Assembly (NCBI RefSeq): GCF_024972755.1
Contig: NZ_CP087724.1
Coordinates: forward strand, 682,001-746,000
Origin: Halanaeroarchaeum sp. HSR-CO
Lineage (GTDB): Archaea; Halobacteriota; Halobacteria; Halobacteriales; Halobacteriaceae
DNA length: 64,000 bases
Reading direction: 5' to 3'
Shown here: positions 49,720-59,085 of the stretch, piece by piece
Layout of the letters: every line of letters begins with the position of its first letter
Position numbering within the stretch: position 1 is the first letter of the stretch
The notes under the pieces: generated by a model
Databases searched by the model: none
Seen by the model: the letters and a program-made list of their open reading frames with translations, nothing else
Told to the model about the DNA's origin: nothing
Position numbers and translations under genes: made by a program

Positions 49720-49791
49720 GCCGCCTCCAGGGCTCGAACCTGGGACCCTCACGTTAACAGCGTGATGCTCTACCAACTGAGCTAAGGCGGC
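49720..49791 (-). tRNA. tRNA-Asn (GTT)
   Basis: 72 bases. Acceptor stem GCCGCCT with AGGCGGC; anticodon arm TCACG-CTGTTAA-CGTGA with anticodon GTT; T-arm CCAGG-TTCGAGC-CCTGG. All stems pair. About 100 bp upstream of the target tRNA on the same strand, so the two may be transcribed together. Confidence 0.95.
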
Positions 49792-50009
49792 TCGCATCTT
49801 TCAGTACTTGGGAGATTTTGATATGGCTTTCGTTTTGGCCGTGGGTCCAGATCACCACCCGTGATCGGTTTCCCACCCGAGACCTATCGCTTCGACTCGA
49901 CAGGATACACGATCCCGGCCATCAGTTTAGCATTAGACAAGACTAATTTAGCCATGGCGAAGAAATATTCGCAAGTGCTAAAGTACTTGGGCCAGAAGCG
50001 TGTGTATCG

Positions 50010-50807
50010 ATGGGGCTCATCGCCAATCTGACGCTCGTCTTCCTCGCCGGGCTGGTGACGGCTATCGCGACCGGTCTCGGTGCCCTGCCCTTTTTCTTCA
50101 CCGACGACATCAGCGACCGATGGAACGTCGTCCTCTGGGGGCTGGCTTCGGGAATTATGGTTTCGGCGTCGGTCTTCGGCCTCGTCAAGGAGGGACTCGC
50201 CGTCGGCACGCCGATGGATATCGCTCCGGGGGTCGTGGTGGGCGTGCTGTTGGTCGTCGTCAGCCATCGCGTCATCGACGGCCACGATTTCGACCCGAAG
50301 CAGTACGCGGCGGCCGACTACAAGAAACTCGTATTGATCCTCGGCATCCTGACCGTCCACAGTTTTCCGGAGGGGGTCGCAGTCGGCGTCTCCTTCGCGG
50401 ACCTCAACCTCGGGATGGGTCCCTCCGTTCTCGGGTTCACCGTCCCGATCCTCGCTATCTTCATGACCGTCGCTATCTCCATCCACAACGTTCCGGAGGG
50501 GACCGCTATTTCCATTCCCCTCCGGGCGATGGGCGTCTCGAAGTGGCGTATGGTGTGGTGGTCCGTCTTCTCCAGTCTCCCCCAGCCGATCGGGGCGGTG
50601 CTGGCGTTCGCCTTCGTCCGGTACGCCCGGGAGTTCCTCCCGTTCGGGTTCGGGTTCGCCGCCGGAGCCATGGTCTATCTGGTCGTGACCGAGTTCCTCC
50701 CGGAGGCCCTCGAGGCAGGGGAGAACCTCCCGATGGGTGGGAAACGAGAGCTCACTGGCGGCGTCGTGATCGGTGTGCTGTTGATGGCTCCACTCGCGTT
50801 GATCTGA
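50010..50807 (+). CDS. ZIP-family divalent metal transporter (second copy)
   Basis: 265 residues with about eight hydrophobic segments. The metal-site helices carry HSFPEGVAVG and HNVPEGTAIS, both with His, unlike the HNMPEG/QNVPEG pair in the ZIP gene at 3945-4784. So the two belong to different subgroups and may differ in metal preference. The gene stands alone between tRNA-Asn and cca, on the chromosomal side of the att site. Confidence 0.9.
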   Translation: MGLIANLTLVFLAGLVTAIATGLGALPFFFTDDISDRWNVVLWGLASGIMVSASVFGLVKEGLAVGTPMDIAPGVVVGVLLVVVSHRVIDGHDFDPKQYAAADYKKLVLILGILTVHSFPEGVAVGVSFADLNLGMGPSVLGFTVPILAIFMTVAISIHNVPEGTAISIPLRAMGVSKWRMVWWSVFSSLPQPIGAVLAFAFVRYAREFLPFGFGFAAGAMVYLVVTEFLPEALEAGENLPMGGKRELTGGVVIGVLLMAPLALI

Positions 50808-50862
50808 TCCGGCCGGCCCGCTCATCGACATGTTTTCCACGCCGCCACCGAAATAGCGGGAT

Positions 50863-52218
50863 ATGACTGGTGGGGACCGATTCGACGAGGTCGTCTCGGC
50901 GGTCCGCGAACGGGTGGACCCCGCCGAGGAGGAGCGCCGTCGACTCCAGCGCACCGCGGCGACCCTCGTCGCCGAGGCCGAGGCGGTGATCGACGACCTC
51001 GACGTCGACGCCGACGTCCTCCAGGTCGGATCGACCGCCCGCGAGACGTGGGTGAGCGGCGACCGCGACATCGACATCTTCGTGCGATTCGACACGTCCC
51101 TCACGAGGGCCGAACTCGAGCGGTACGGACTACAGGTGGGCAATCGCGTCCTGCCCGACGGTCGCGAGGAGTACGCCGAACATCCGTACGTCTCCGGCCA
51201 GCGAGACGGATTCGACGTCGACCTCGTCCCCTGTTATCGGGTCGACGCCGCCACTGAGATCCGCTCGTCCGTCGACAGGACGCCGTTCCACGATCGGTAT
51301 CTCAGCGCACGGCTCACCCCGAAAACGGCCGGCGACGTTCGCCTGTTCAAGCAGTTCCTCAAGGGAATCCGGGCGTACGGCTCTGACCTCAAGACCCGTG
51401 GGTTCTCGGGCTACCTGACTGAGCTACTCGTACTCGAATACGGTGGCTTCGAGGCCGTTCTCGACGCCGCGTCGGCCTGGCAGCCACCCGTTCGACTCGA
51501 TCCCGAAGAGCACGGGTCGACGACCTTCGACGACCCGCTCGTCGTCATCGATCCGACCGACCCCGACCGGAACGTCGCTGCCGTCGTCGACGCGAAGAAC
51601 GTCGCGCGGCTCCAGCATTACGCTCGCGAGTTCCTCGCGGAACCGTCGGTGGATCGGTGCTTCCCGGACGATTTCGATCCGCTCACCGAGGCGGACATTC
51701 GAAACCATCTCGAACGTCGGGCTACGACGCCACTCGCCATTCGCTTCGATCCGCCGGACGTCGTGGACGACCAGCTCTACCCCCAGCTTCGTCGGTCGCT
51801 TCAGGGTCTCAGAACGGGGCTCGAACAGCAGGGTTTCGAGATCCTCCGGAGTACAGTCTTCGCCGATCGAACGGCGGTCCTGTTCCTCGAACTCACGGTC
51901 GCCACTCGTCCCGACGTGGAACGTCACGAGGGGCCGCCGGTACACGTGGAAGAACACGCACGGGGATTCCTGGAGAAATACGCCGATTCGGCCGTCTATG
52001 GACCGTTCATCGACGGCGACCGCTACGTCGTCGAACGCGAACGGTCGATCACCGCTGCTCGGGAGTTCGTCGAGACGGGATTGCTGGACGTCGCCCTCGG
52101 TGCACAGGTCGAGACGGCGCTGGAGGACGGCTACGACGTTCTGGAGGGGGCGGCGGTGACGGCGCTCGTACCGGAATTCGGCGGCGCGCTCGCTCGTTAC
52201 TTCGAGCCGATGCCCTGA
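50863..52218 (+). CDS. cca: CCA-adding enzyme (archaeal class I tRNA nucleotidyltransferase)
   Basis: 451 residues. The polymerase-beta-type nucleotidyltransferase motif is LQVGSTARETWVSGDRDIDIFV (G-S, then D-x-D), with the third carboxylate in DGFDVDLVPCY. KTRGFSGYLTELLVLEYGGF and PTDPDRNVAAVV follow, as in archaeal class I enzymes. It adds or repairs the 3' CCA of tRNAs. Its end overlaps the end of the convergent deacetylase gene by 22 bp. Confidence 0.95.
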   Translation: MTGGDRFDEVVSAVRERVDPAEEERRRLQRTAATLVAEAEAVIDDLDVDADVLQVGSTARETWVSGDRDIDIFVRFDTSLTRAELERYGLQVGNRVLPDGREEYAEHPYVSGQRDGFDVDLVPCYRVDAATEIRSSVDRTPFHDRYLSARLTPKTAGDVRLFKQFLKGIRAYGSDLKTRGFSGYLTELLVLEYGGFEAVLDAASAWQPPVRLDPEEHGSTTFDDPLVVIDPTDPDRNVAAVVDAKNVARLQHYAREFLAEPSVDRCFPDDFDPLTEADIRNHLERRATTPLAIRFDPPDVVDDQLYPQLRRSLQGLRTGLEQQGFEILRSTVFADRTAVLFLELTVATRPDVERHEGPPVHVEEHARGFLEKYADSAVYGPFIDGDRYVVERERSITAAREFVETGLLDVALGAQVETALEDGYDVLEGAAVTALVPEFGGALARYFEPMP

Positions 52219-53213
52219 CGTTCGGCCTGGACATCTTCGAACAGTGACTCGACGTCCGACTGGATTGGCTCCTCCGGTGTCGACGCACTCCGGCCTTCGA
52301 ACACCTCGTGAACCGCTCCGACGCCTTCTGCCAGGGTATCGAGACCGTATCCGCCCTCGAGGATGAACCCGAGGTCCGAATCGGTGGCATTGGCGGTTTC
52401 GCGCACCCGTCTGGTGAGCAGTCTGAAGCCGCCGGTGGTCACGTGCATCCGGGAGATCGGATCGTGTCGATGGGCGTCGAACCCGGCGCTCACGAGTAAC
52501 AGATCCGGATCGAAGGATTCGATGGCCGGACCGACGACGTCAGTGAGGGTCGCGTCGTACTCCGGGTTCCCGGAGCCAGCAGGCAGGGGGACGTTGAGCG
52601 TCGTTCCAGCGCCGTCTCCCTCGCCCATCTCGTCGATGTCGCCGGTGCCCGGGTAGAGGCCATCCTCGTGGATCGACGCGTAGAACACGTCGTCACGCTC
52701 GTAGAACATGTCCTGGGTTCCGTTGCCGTGGTGGACGTCCCAGTCGAGGATCGCGACGCGGTCTGCCCCTCGGGTATCGATGGCGTACTGGGCTGCGATA
52801 CCGGCGTTGTTGAAGAAACAGAACCCCATCGCGTCGTCGGGCGTCGCGTGGTGGCCTGGCGGTCGGCCGAGGGCGAAAGGGGTTTCGTGGCCGCTCGCGC
52901 CCTCGAGGGCGACCGCTGCCGCCCAGATAGCGATACCGGCACTCGCCAGTGCGGCGTCCCAGGTCGTCTCGGTCGCGGCCGTGTCGGGGTCCCAGTTGCC
53001 TCCCCCACCTTCGATGAAGGCCCGCAGTTCGTCGACGTAGTCGTGTGTGTGGACGGCTTCGACGTGCTCTACGGGTGCCGGTTCCGGAGCCACGTACTCG
53101 ACGCTCTCGAGCCCGTCGAGGTGTTCACGGATCGCTCGAAGGCGATCCGGGTTCTCGGGATGACGGGGCCCTGGGTCGTGTTCGAGGCAGGTTTCGCTGA
53201 AGCCGAATCTCAT
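52197..53213 (-). CDS. hdaI: Histone-deacetylase-superfamily protein
   Basis: 338 residues from the ATG at 53213. RPPGHHATPDDAMGFCFFNNAGIAA holds the paired His of the charge relay, DWDVHHGNGTQDMFY the zinc-binding Asp and His, and SAGFDAHRHDPISR the second zinc Asp; GGYGL ends the catalytic site. All are present, so the enzyme should be a zinc-dependent deacetylase. It begins with an ATGA overlap on the histone gene. In Haloferax volcanii the corresponding gene, hdaI, is near hstA. Whether it acts on the histone, on another protein or on a small amide is not known. Confidence 0.9.
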   Translation of the reverse strand: MRFGFSETCLEHDPGPRHPENPDRLRAIREHLDGLESVEYVAPEPAPVEHVEAVHTHDYVDELRAFIEGGGGNWDPDTAATETTWDAALASAGIAIWAAAVALEGASGHETPFALGRPPGHHATPDDAMGFCFFNNAGIAAQYAIDTRGADRVAILDWDVHHGNGTQDMFYERDDVFYASIHEDGLYPGTGDIDEMGEGDGAGTTLNVPLPAGSGNPEYDATLTDVVGPAIESFDPDLLLVSAGFDAHRHDPISRMHVTTGGFRLLTRRVRETANATDSDLGFILEGGYGLDTLAEGVGAVHEVFEGRSASTPEEPIQSDVESLFEDVQAERQGIGSK

Positions 53214-53638
53214 TCCACGAGTCGGAGATAGGTCTGGATATCTTCTGCCTGGATGGTCCGACGACCGGCGTGTTCCGCGAGCACTCGGGCACCATCGGCG
53301 ACGTCGGCCGCCCACTCCTCGAGGATGGCGGCCAGCGCTACCCGGGCGTCCGCGGCGACGCGGAACTCCGGTGGGATGTCGAGTCTCGCGATCCGGTCGA
53401 CCGGTGCCACTGGGAGGGTGACCGATTCGTCGCCCGTCGCGCTCGACGAGAAGTCCTCGACCATCAGCGTCTTCCGACCGTCGGCCCGTGCCCCTTCGGC
53501 CGCCTCGGCCGCCAGCGACGCTCCCCGTTCCTGTATCCGCCGTGCGAGCTCCTCCGCTGCGTCCTTGCTCACCCGCAGGTCTCCTGCTTGTCGTCGAATG
53601 AGCGTATCGACCGGAGCGACAGGAAGCTCGACACTCAT
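53210..53638 (-). CDS. hstA: Doublet archaeal histone
   Basis: 142 residues from the ATG at 53638. Two histone folds in tandem: PVAPVDTLIRRQAGDLRVSKDAAEELARRIQERG... up to RKTLMVEDF, and PVAPVDRIARLDIPPEFRVAADARVALAAILEEW... up to RRTIQAEDIQTYL. Each has the start, the long middle helix and the final DF/DI-type end of the fold. This head-to-tail doublet is the haloarchaeal type. It is more acidic than methanogen histones. Translationally coupled to the deacetylase gene, after rpa. Confidence 0.92.
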   Translation of the reverse strand: MSVELPVAPVDTLIRRQAGDLRVSKDAAEELARRIQERGASLAAEAAEGARADGRKTLMVEDFSSSATGDESVTLPVAPVDRIARLDIPPEFRVAADARVALAAILEEWAADVADGARVLAEHAGRRTIQAEDIQTYLRLVE

Positions 53639-53716
53639 ACCCAAATGCGGGACGGTTGCACGCTTAATTGTTTCCGTTGCGCTGGCAGGACTGGGTGGGG
53701 GGGGGGGTGTACGCAC

Positions 53717-55174
53717 CTACTCGAAGGAGGCGTCCGCGATGCGCCCACCGTCGAGCGTCCCCGTCACCGTGACCTCCTCACCGAGTTCGACGTCGACTGG
53801 CGACTCGACCGTGACGGTACGTTCGCCATCGTCGAGGATGATCGGATCGCCTGCCTGGACGACGACGCCGGTGAATTCCACGGTCTCCCCCTCGTTGCCG
53901 ATATCGCTCGGTGGGCTACTCTTGGCGGATTCGTCCCCGTCGGATGTCGACCGCGCACCGGCGCCACCGGCATCGTCGCTCTGCCCGGCATCGCCGCCAC
54001 CGCCGTCCGAATCGGCGAAGGCATCGAGTCCGCCCCCGTCACTGCTCGATTCTTCGTCGGTCGTGGCACCGTCTTCGAGGGGGATGACCGTCGACCGCCA
54101 GTTGGCCGAGGCCTCGATGTCGTCCTGCCAGCCGTCCTGGATCTGGACGTCGACGAAGAGGACCTCGTCGCCGGGCCCCAGGTCGATGTCCGCCTTCTCG
54201 CCCCACAGCGCGACCCGGATGTCGCCCGTCTCGTCCTGCAGACGGACGTTCCGCACCTGTCCCTCCGAGCCGTCGTCCCGGTCGAAGGTCCGTTTCGGGT
54301 CGGCCGAGCGGACGACGCCCGCGATGTCGGCCGTGTCGTCGATCTCGAGCGTCTCGATGGGGGTCGCTTCGGGTTCGAAACGGACGTCCTCGTCCGTCGC
54401 CGTGATGTCACCGTGCTCGCCGACGTGGAGTTCGAGCGAGCCGTCGCGTTCCCGCACGTATCCATCGACGATCTCGACGACGTCGTGAACGTCGAACGTC
54501 TCGACCAGGTCCGCCTGCTCGTCCCAGAGCGTGACCCGGACCCGCCCGGTTCCGTCGCCGATCAGGAGGTTCGCGACCCGCCCTTCGGAGCCGTCGTCTC
54601 GATCGAAGGTGCGGACCGGTTCCGTCCCGAGCACCTCCGCGACGAGTGTCACGTCGGAGATGCCGAGCGACAGATCGTCGATCTGGTACTCGTCCTGTAT
54701 CGCCACGTCGACGTCGGTGTCCTCGTCGACCTCGACCTGTGAGACGCTGACCTCCACGCCGCTGTACCCCGAGCGGGGATGGCCCTTGACTCGGAGGACG
54801 TCGCCGACCTCGAGTTCGTCGACTGCGGCCTGGGCCTGTTCGTCCCAGAACGTGGCCCTGATCTGTCCCGTCTCGTCGGCGACCTCCACGTTGACCACTC
54901 GTCCCTCGGGGTCCTCCTCGTCGTCGCGGTCGAAGGTCCGGAGGTCGCCGATGCCGGTCACCTTCGCGACGAACTTCACCTCCTCCATGCCCGCGTCCAC
55001 GTCGGCGACCCCTTCGACCTCGCCCTCGTCCAGTTCGTGGGCGATGAGCATCGCTGCGGTCTCCTCGTCGGCCAGCCCACCCATCTGTTCGACTTTCGAC
55101 TCGACGGCCTCCCGGAACTCCTCGAGGGAGACGTCGGCGTCGAGGTCCTCGTAGATATCCTCGATATCGCCCAT
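53717..55174 (-). CDS. rpa2: RPA-like single-stranded DNA-binding protein
   Basis: 485 residues. At least three OB folds of the same pattern (EVKFVAKVTGIGDLRTF ... GQIRATFWDEQA; DVTLVAEVLGTEPVRTF ... GRVRVTLWDEQAD; DIAGVVRSADPKRTF ... GDIRVALWGEKAD), each with FDRDD-(G)SEG in the loop, and a fourth OB-like part at the end (VEFTGVVVQAGDPIILDDG). No Cys4 zinc finger is visible. It protects single-stranded DNA in replication and repair. It lies in front of the histone gene, as I remember for H. volcanii rpa2. An 11-G homopolymer (plus strand 53697-53707) follows the gene. Confidence 0.88.
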   Translation of the reverse strand: MGDIEDIYEDLDADVSLEEFREAVESKVEQMGGLADEETAAMLIAHELDEGEVEGVADVDAGMEEVKFVAKVTGIGDLRTFDRDDEEDPEGRVVNVEVADETGQIRATFWDEQAQAAVDELEVGDVLRVKGHPRSGYSGVEVSVSQVEVDEDTDVDVAIQDEYQIDDLSLGISDVTLVAEVLGTEPVRTFDRDDGSEGRVANLLIGDGTGRVRVTLWDEQADLVETFDVHDVVEIVDGYVRERDGSLELHVGEHGDITATDEDVRFEPEATPIETLEIDDTADIAGVVRSADPKRTFDRDDGSEGQVRNVRLQDETGDIRVALWGEKADIDLGPGDEVLFVDVQIQDGWQDDIEASANWRSTVIPLEDGATTDEESSSDGGGLDAFADSDGGGGDAGQSDDAGGAGARSTSDGDESAKSSPPSDIGNEGETVEFTGVVVQAGDPIILDDGERTVTVESPVDVELGEEVTVTGTLDGGRIADASFE

Positions 55175-55264
55175 CTGTATATGCCTACACTGACCCGGTA
55201 TCGGTCTTGAACCTTGTCGTTCACCCGGGAATCTCGTTCCCCGGTATCGGCGGACCGACCCCGG

Positions 55265-55777
55265 TTAGCTCGTGGTCGTCTCCAGCGGTATCGAGGCGAC
55301 TTCCCTGACGTCTCCACCGTCACGTCCGTGTGCGACGACGACCCGGTCCGGATGCCCGCCACGGAACCGGGCGGTCACCTCGTAGTCGATGGCGGTGATG
55401 CACTCGATGCAGGCCTCGTCTTCGGCTCGCTCCTCGACCGATCGGACCGTGACGTGGAGTTCGCTCTCGGCTTCGTCGTGGACGATGGTGTCCAGTTTGG
55501 CCACGTAGCAGCCGTTATTCCCGATGATGGTCTCCTCGACGACCACGGTCGCGTCGACGATCGACGCCGTCGCGGCGGTCTCGTCGCCACTCGCACACTG
55601 CACGTCGAGGACGTCGATTTCGGCCCCCTCGTACTTCGGCCCATTCGGTGGTCGTTCGCTGGTCGTGGTGGGCTCCGTCGTCGTGGTCTCGTCGGTCGGG
55701 GAACCGGGGCTGGCACATCCTGCGAGTGGAAGGAGGGCGGTGACGGTCGCGAGGACCTGTCTGCGCTGCATATCCAT
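55265..55777 (-). CDS. Secreted lipoprotein (Tat/lipobox)
   Basis: 170 residues. The N-terminus MQRRQVLATVTALLPLAGC combines a twin-arginine pair with a lipobox, so it is exported folded by Tat and lipid-anchored. A Thr-rich spacer (TDETTTTEPTTTSERP) precedes a beta-rich domain with four Cys (VQCASGDET, NNGCYV, EACIECITAIDY), probably two disulfides. No enzyme motif. An inner ATG at 55771 may be the true start. Confidence 0.75.
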   Translation of the reverse strand: MDMQRRQVLATVTALLPLAGCASPGSPTDETTTTEPTTTSERPPNGPKYEGAEIDVLDVQCASGDETAATASIVDATVVVEETIIGNNGCYVAKLDTIVHDEAESELHVTVRSVEERAEDEACIECITAIDYEVTARFRGGHPDRVVVAHGRDGGDVREVASIPLETTTS

Positions 55778-55881
55778 CCTACGGTGGCCATCCCGATAGT
55801 GGTTCTGTAGAGTACCATCGCTCTTTGAGATATCGGCGCCAATCGTAACCGCTTTACATCGGCGCGGAGTAGCGAAAGTGA

Positions 55882-55954
55882 GTCCTGATAGGGTAGTGGA
55901 CTATCCTCTTGGCTTGCGGAGCCAGGGACCGGAGTTCAAATCTCCGTCAGGACG
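55882..55954 (+). tRNA. tRNA-Arg (GCG)
   Basis: 73 bases. Acceptor GTCCTGA/TCAGGAC plus discriminator G; anticodon arm TTGGC-TTGCGGA-GCCAG with anticodon GCG; T-arm CGGAG-TTCAAAT-CTCCG. Reads CGC (and CGU) codons. Its 3' end is copied several times in the following 260 bp. Confidence 0.93.
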
Positions 55955-56211
55955 CTTCCTTTCAGCCACAACACGACGAGCGAAGCGAGGAGTGTCGCTG
56001 AAAGGAAGCGTCGAGAGATTTGAGCAGACAAGTCGCAGCCCGGGAAGCGACCGAAGGGAGCGACCCGGACCGTCTTGGCGAGTTCAAATCTCCGTCAGGA
56101 CGTCATTCTCTCAGCGTCACGCGGCGAGCGGCTGCCACGCGCTCGCCGCGTGGTCGAATGCCGTCCTGACGTGCCCCCAGTCGCTTCGCTCCTGGGGACT
56201 CCGTCAGGACG
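55932..56211. repeat. Nest of direct and inverted copies of the tRNA-Arg 3' end
   Basis: Direct copies: the genuine one 55932-55954; a full 23-base copy 56080-56102; a 13-base copy 56199-56211 (CTCCGTCAGGACG). Inverted pieces: CGTCCTGACG at 56162-56171 and GAGATTTGAGC at 56014-56024. A perfect 16-bp inverted repeat (55951-55966 and 55997-56012) begins in the tRNA end. No integrase or other gene lies between them. Confidence 0.85.
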
Positions 56212-56270
56212 TTTTGCTCAAATCTGGAAAACCATCTTTCGAACCGAATCCTTCTCCGACGACCGTCCCC

Positions 56271-59033
56271 TCAGTCCACGAACTCGACGCCGGAGAACTC
56301 GAAGCGGGCACCACCCCAGTCGCTCTCGGTCACGCTGACCGACCAGCCGTGGGCCCCGGCTATCTCCCGGACGATGCTCAAACCGAGGCCGCTCCCCCCG
56401 TCGCTGGTGGAGTACCCGTACTCGAACACGTCATCGTGGTCCGACGATGGAATCCCGGGGCCGTCATCTGCCACGTAGAACCCATCGGGTGTCTCGCCGA
56501 CCACGATTCGCAACTCGCCCGAGGAATGTTCGACCGAATTTCTGAACAGGTTCTCGAAGACGTGCTGGAGACGACTCTCGTCGGCGAAGATGGTCCGGTC
56601 GGTCCGCAGGTCCAGGGTGGCGTTGCTGGTCTCCACGTTCTGCCAGCACGCTTCCGTGAGGCTGGCCAACGCGACGGGACCTCGCTCTTCTTCGGCGACG
56701 TGCTGGCCCTCTTTGGCCCACGTGAGGACGTCCTCTACCATCTCCGTCATCCGGTCGAGTGCGTCTGCCGCCACGGCGAGGTCGTCGCTCTCGTACTCCT
56801 CTCTGGCGAGGTCGACACGCCCTTCCGCGACGGTGATCGGGTTCCGAATGTCGTGCGAGAGGACGTTCACGACGGTGTCGAGTCGTTCGTTCTCGTGTCG
56901 AAGTCGTTCGCGCTGGGATCGTAACGATTCGGCGTGGTTCAGTCGCCGGAGGGCCTCCATGGCGTGCCCGACGAGTAACTCCGCGAGTTCGCGGTCCGTC
57001 TCGTCGAACGCCCCGGCGCTTCTGGAGACGGTCTGGAAGGTCCCGACGTCGCCCATGGGGACGGTCAGTGCCGAGCGGTAGTCGCTGTCGGCGGGGGTGA
57101 GGTCACTCTCGGAGAGATCGGCCACCAGTATCGTCTCTCCCAGTTTGTACGCCCGGGTCGCGAGCGTGTCCTCCTCCAGCGGCGTTCGGGAGTAGTAGCC
57201 ATCGGTTTCTCGGTCGAGCGACCAGGCACGCTGGACCAGTGCGCCATCTTCGTGGACGTCGATGGCGATCAGTGCGAAATCGAGGATGTCCTCGGCGGCG
57301 TCGATGGTGGCTTCGTACACCTCGCCGGTTGTCTCGGCGCTCTCGAGCTCGGTCGCCGCCTCGTGCAGGGCCGCCATCGCTCGTTCCCGGTTCACCCGGT
57401 CCGAGACGTCGATGTAGACGGAGTACGTGTCCAGTTCGTGTTCGTCGGAGAGTCTGATCGTCCGCAACACGAAATCTCGCAGTCCGTCGGTCGCCAGCCG
57501 CTGTACCTCCCGATCGATCAGGTCGCGCTCCCGTAGCCGCCGGTCGAGGGAACTCGCCTCCTCGCGTTGCTCGGCGGGGACGATGAGATGGTTGAGCGAC
57601 TGGCCCACGACCTCGGTCTGGTCGTACCCGAAGACGGTCTCGAACGTCGAGTTGACGTCCTGGACGATGGGTTCGTCGTCCACGTAGCTCAAGGCGACGA
57701 CCGACGCGGGGAAGGACTCGAACAGCGAGGCGAAGCGTTCGCGTTCCCGCTGCAGTGCCCTGGTTCGTTCTCGTTGTTCGGTGATGTCCTCGTAGACCCA
57801 GTAGAGGTCCGGGCCGGTTGCGCCGGGTATCGGGATGTTCCGGAGCTGGAAATCCTGGATGCCGTCTGCGGTCACTCGCTGGATCTTCTGGTCGATCAGT
57901 TCGTCTCGGCGGGACCGCTCGTCGATGTCGCGTGCCTCGTCCTGTCTGTCGACCGGGACGATCACCTCGTTCGCGGACCGGCCACGGACCGTCGCGGCGT
58001 CGTACCCGAAGACGGTCTCGAAAGCGGGATTCACCGCCTCGAGTATCGGCTCCCCCTCGTCGAAAGTCACGGCGACGGTGGGCTCCGGGAATCGATCGAA
58101 CAGCTGTTTGTACTGCAGTTCGCTCTCGATCCGATGGATGGCATGCCCGATGTCGTCGCCCAGCTCGACGAGGAGGTCCCGCTCCGCCGCATCGAAGGCG
58201 CCCTCCTCGTTCGTGTACACGTTCAGGACGCCGTACACTGTATCCTCGAAGTGGATCGGGACCGCCGCACTCGCCCGAAATCCCCGCTCCAGTGCCGCGT
58301 CGCGCCAGGGTTCGAAGGAGGGATCGTCCGGGATCGACTGGGTGACCACCAGCTCCCGCGCATCGATGGCCCGTGCGGTCGGCCCCGCTGCCGTACCGCC
58401 ATCGAGGGTGATATCGATCGCCTCCAGATACCCAGCACCGGTGCCAGCACTGACGCGAGCGGTCACGACCCCGGCATCGTCGTCAGGCTCACCGATCCAG
58501 ACGAACGCGTAGGGTCGGGCCTCGCTGAGGATATCGACGACGCTCGATTCGAGCTCTCGTCTCGACCGGGATCGAATCAACGCCTGGTTGACATCCCTGA
58601 TGACCCGCCGGATCCGATCGAGGGTGTACGCCCGCTTCGTCGATCGATACTGACCGATGGCGTTGGTTATCCGGTTGGCGAGCAGCGCGTACTGGCCGGT
58701 CCCGGTCTCCTTCTGGAGGTAGTCAGTGACCCCGGCCGCGATGGCCTCACTCGCGACGTCTTCGGAACCCTTCCCCGTGTATATGATGAACGGGAGGTCG
58801 GGGTGAACGTCGCGCACCCGTTCGAGGAATTCGATCCCACCCATACCGGGCATCTCGACGTCGGAGACGACGCAGTCGACCTCAGCTACGATATCCAACC
58901 CCGCGCTCGCGTTCCCGGCAGTCTTCACCTCGATTCGGTCGTCTTCGCGTTCGAGATAGGATGCTACCAGGTCGGCGACGTCCTGATCGTCGTCCACGTG
59001 GAGGACGCGGATCGGGGCACGCTCGCCACTCAT
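56271..59033 (-). CDS. Hybrid sensor: receiver, GAF, PAS, PAS, GAF, histidine kinase
   Basis: 920 residues. Residues 1-125 are a receiver domain with the phospho-acceptor Asp in CVVSDVEMPGMGG. A GAF domain (about 145-295), two PAS domains (FDRFPEPTVAVTF..., LFESFPASVVALSY...) and another GAF domain (about 545-690) follow. The kinase core has the H-box LSHDIRNPITVAE, the N-box FRNSVEHSS, G1 DDGPGIP and G2 GSGLGLSIV. No membrane segment, so it senses inside the cell. N-terminal receiver plus kinase is a common haloarchaeal arrangement. No partner gene nearby. Confidence 0.9.
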   Translation of the reverse strand: MSGERAPIRVLHVDDDQDVADLVASYLEREDDRIEVKTAGNASAGLDIVAEVDCVVSDVEMPGMGGIEFLERVRDVHPDLPFIIYTGKGSEDVASEAIAAGVTDYLQKETGTGQYALLANRITNAIGQYRSTKRAYTLDRIRRVIRDVNQALIRSRSRRELESSVVDILSEARPYAFVWIGEPDDDAGVVTARVSAGTGAGYLEAIDITLDGGTAAGPTARAIDARELVVTQSIPDDPSFEPWRDAALERGFRASAAVPIHFEDTVYGVLNVYTNEEGAFDAAERDLLVELGDDIGHAIHRIESELQYKQLFDRFPEPTVAVTFDEGEPILEAVNPAFETVFGYDAATVRGRSANEVIVPVDRQDEARDIDERSRRDELIDQKIQRVTADGIQDFQLRNIPIPGATGPDLYWVYEDITEQRERTRALQRERERFASLFESFPASVVALSYVDDEPIVQDVNSTFETVFGYDQTEVVGQSLNHLIVPAEQREEASSLDRRLRERDLIDREVQRLATDGLRDFVLRTIRLSDEHELDTYSVYIDVSDRVNRERAMAALHEAATELESAETTGEVYEATIDAAEDILDFALIAIDVHEDGALVQRAWSLDRETDGYYSRTPLEEDTLATRAYKLGETILVADLSESDLTPADSDYRSALTVPMGDVGTFQTVSRSAGAFDETDRELAELLVGHAMEALRRLNHAESLRSQRERLRHENERLDTVVNVLSHDIRNPITVAEGRVDLAREEYESDDLAVAADALDRMTEMVEDVLTWAKEGQHVAEEERGPVALASLTEACWQNVETSNATLDLRTDRTIFADESRLQHVFENLFRNSVEHSSGELRIVVGETPDGFYVADDGPGIPSSDHDDVFEYGYSTSDGGSGLGLSIVREIAGAHGWSVSVTESDWGGARFEFSGVEFVD

Positions 59034-59085
59034 CTCTTACGGATATGTGACACCCTTACAAAATTGTTCTGAGAATTCGGGACCG

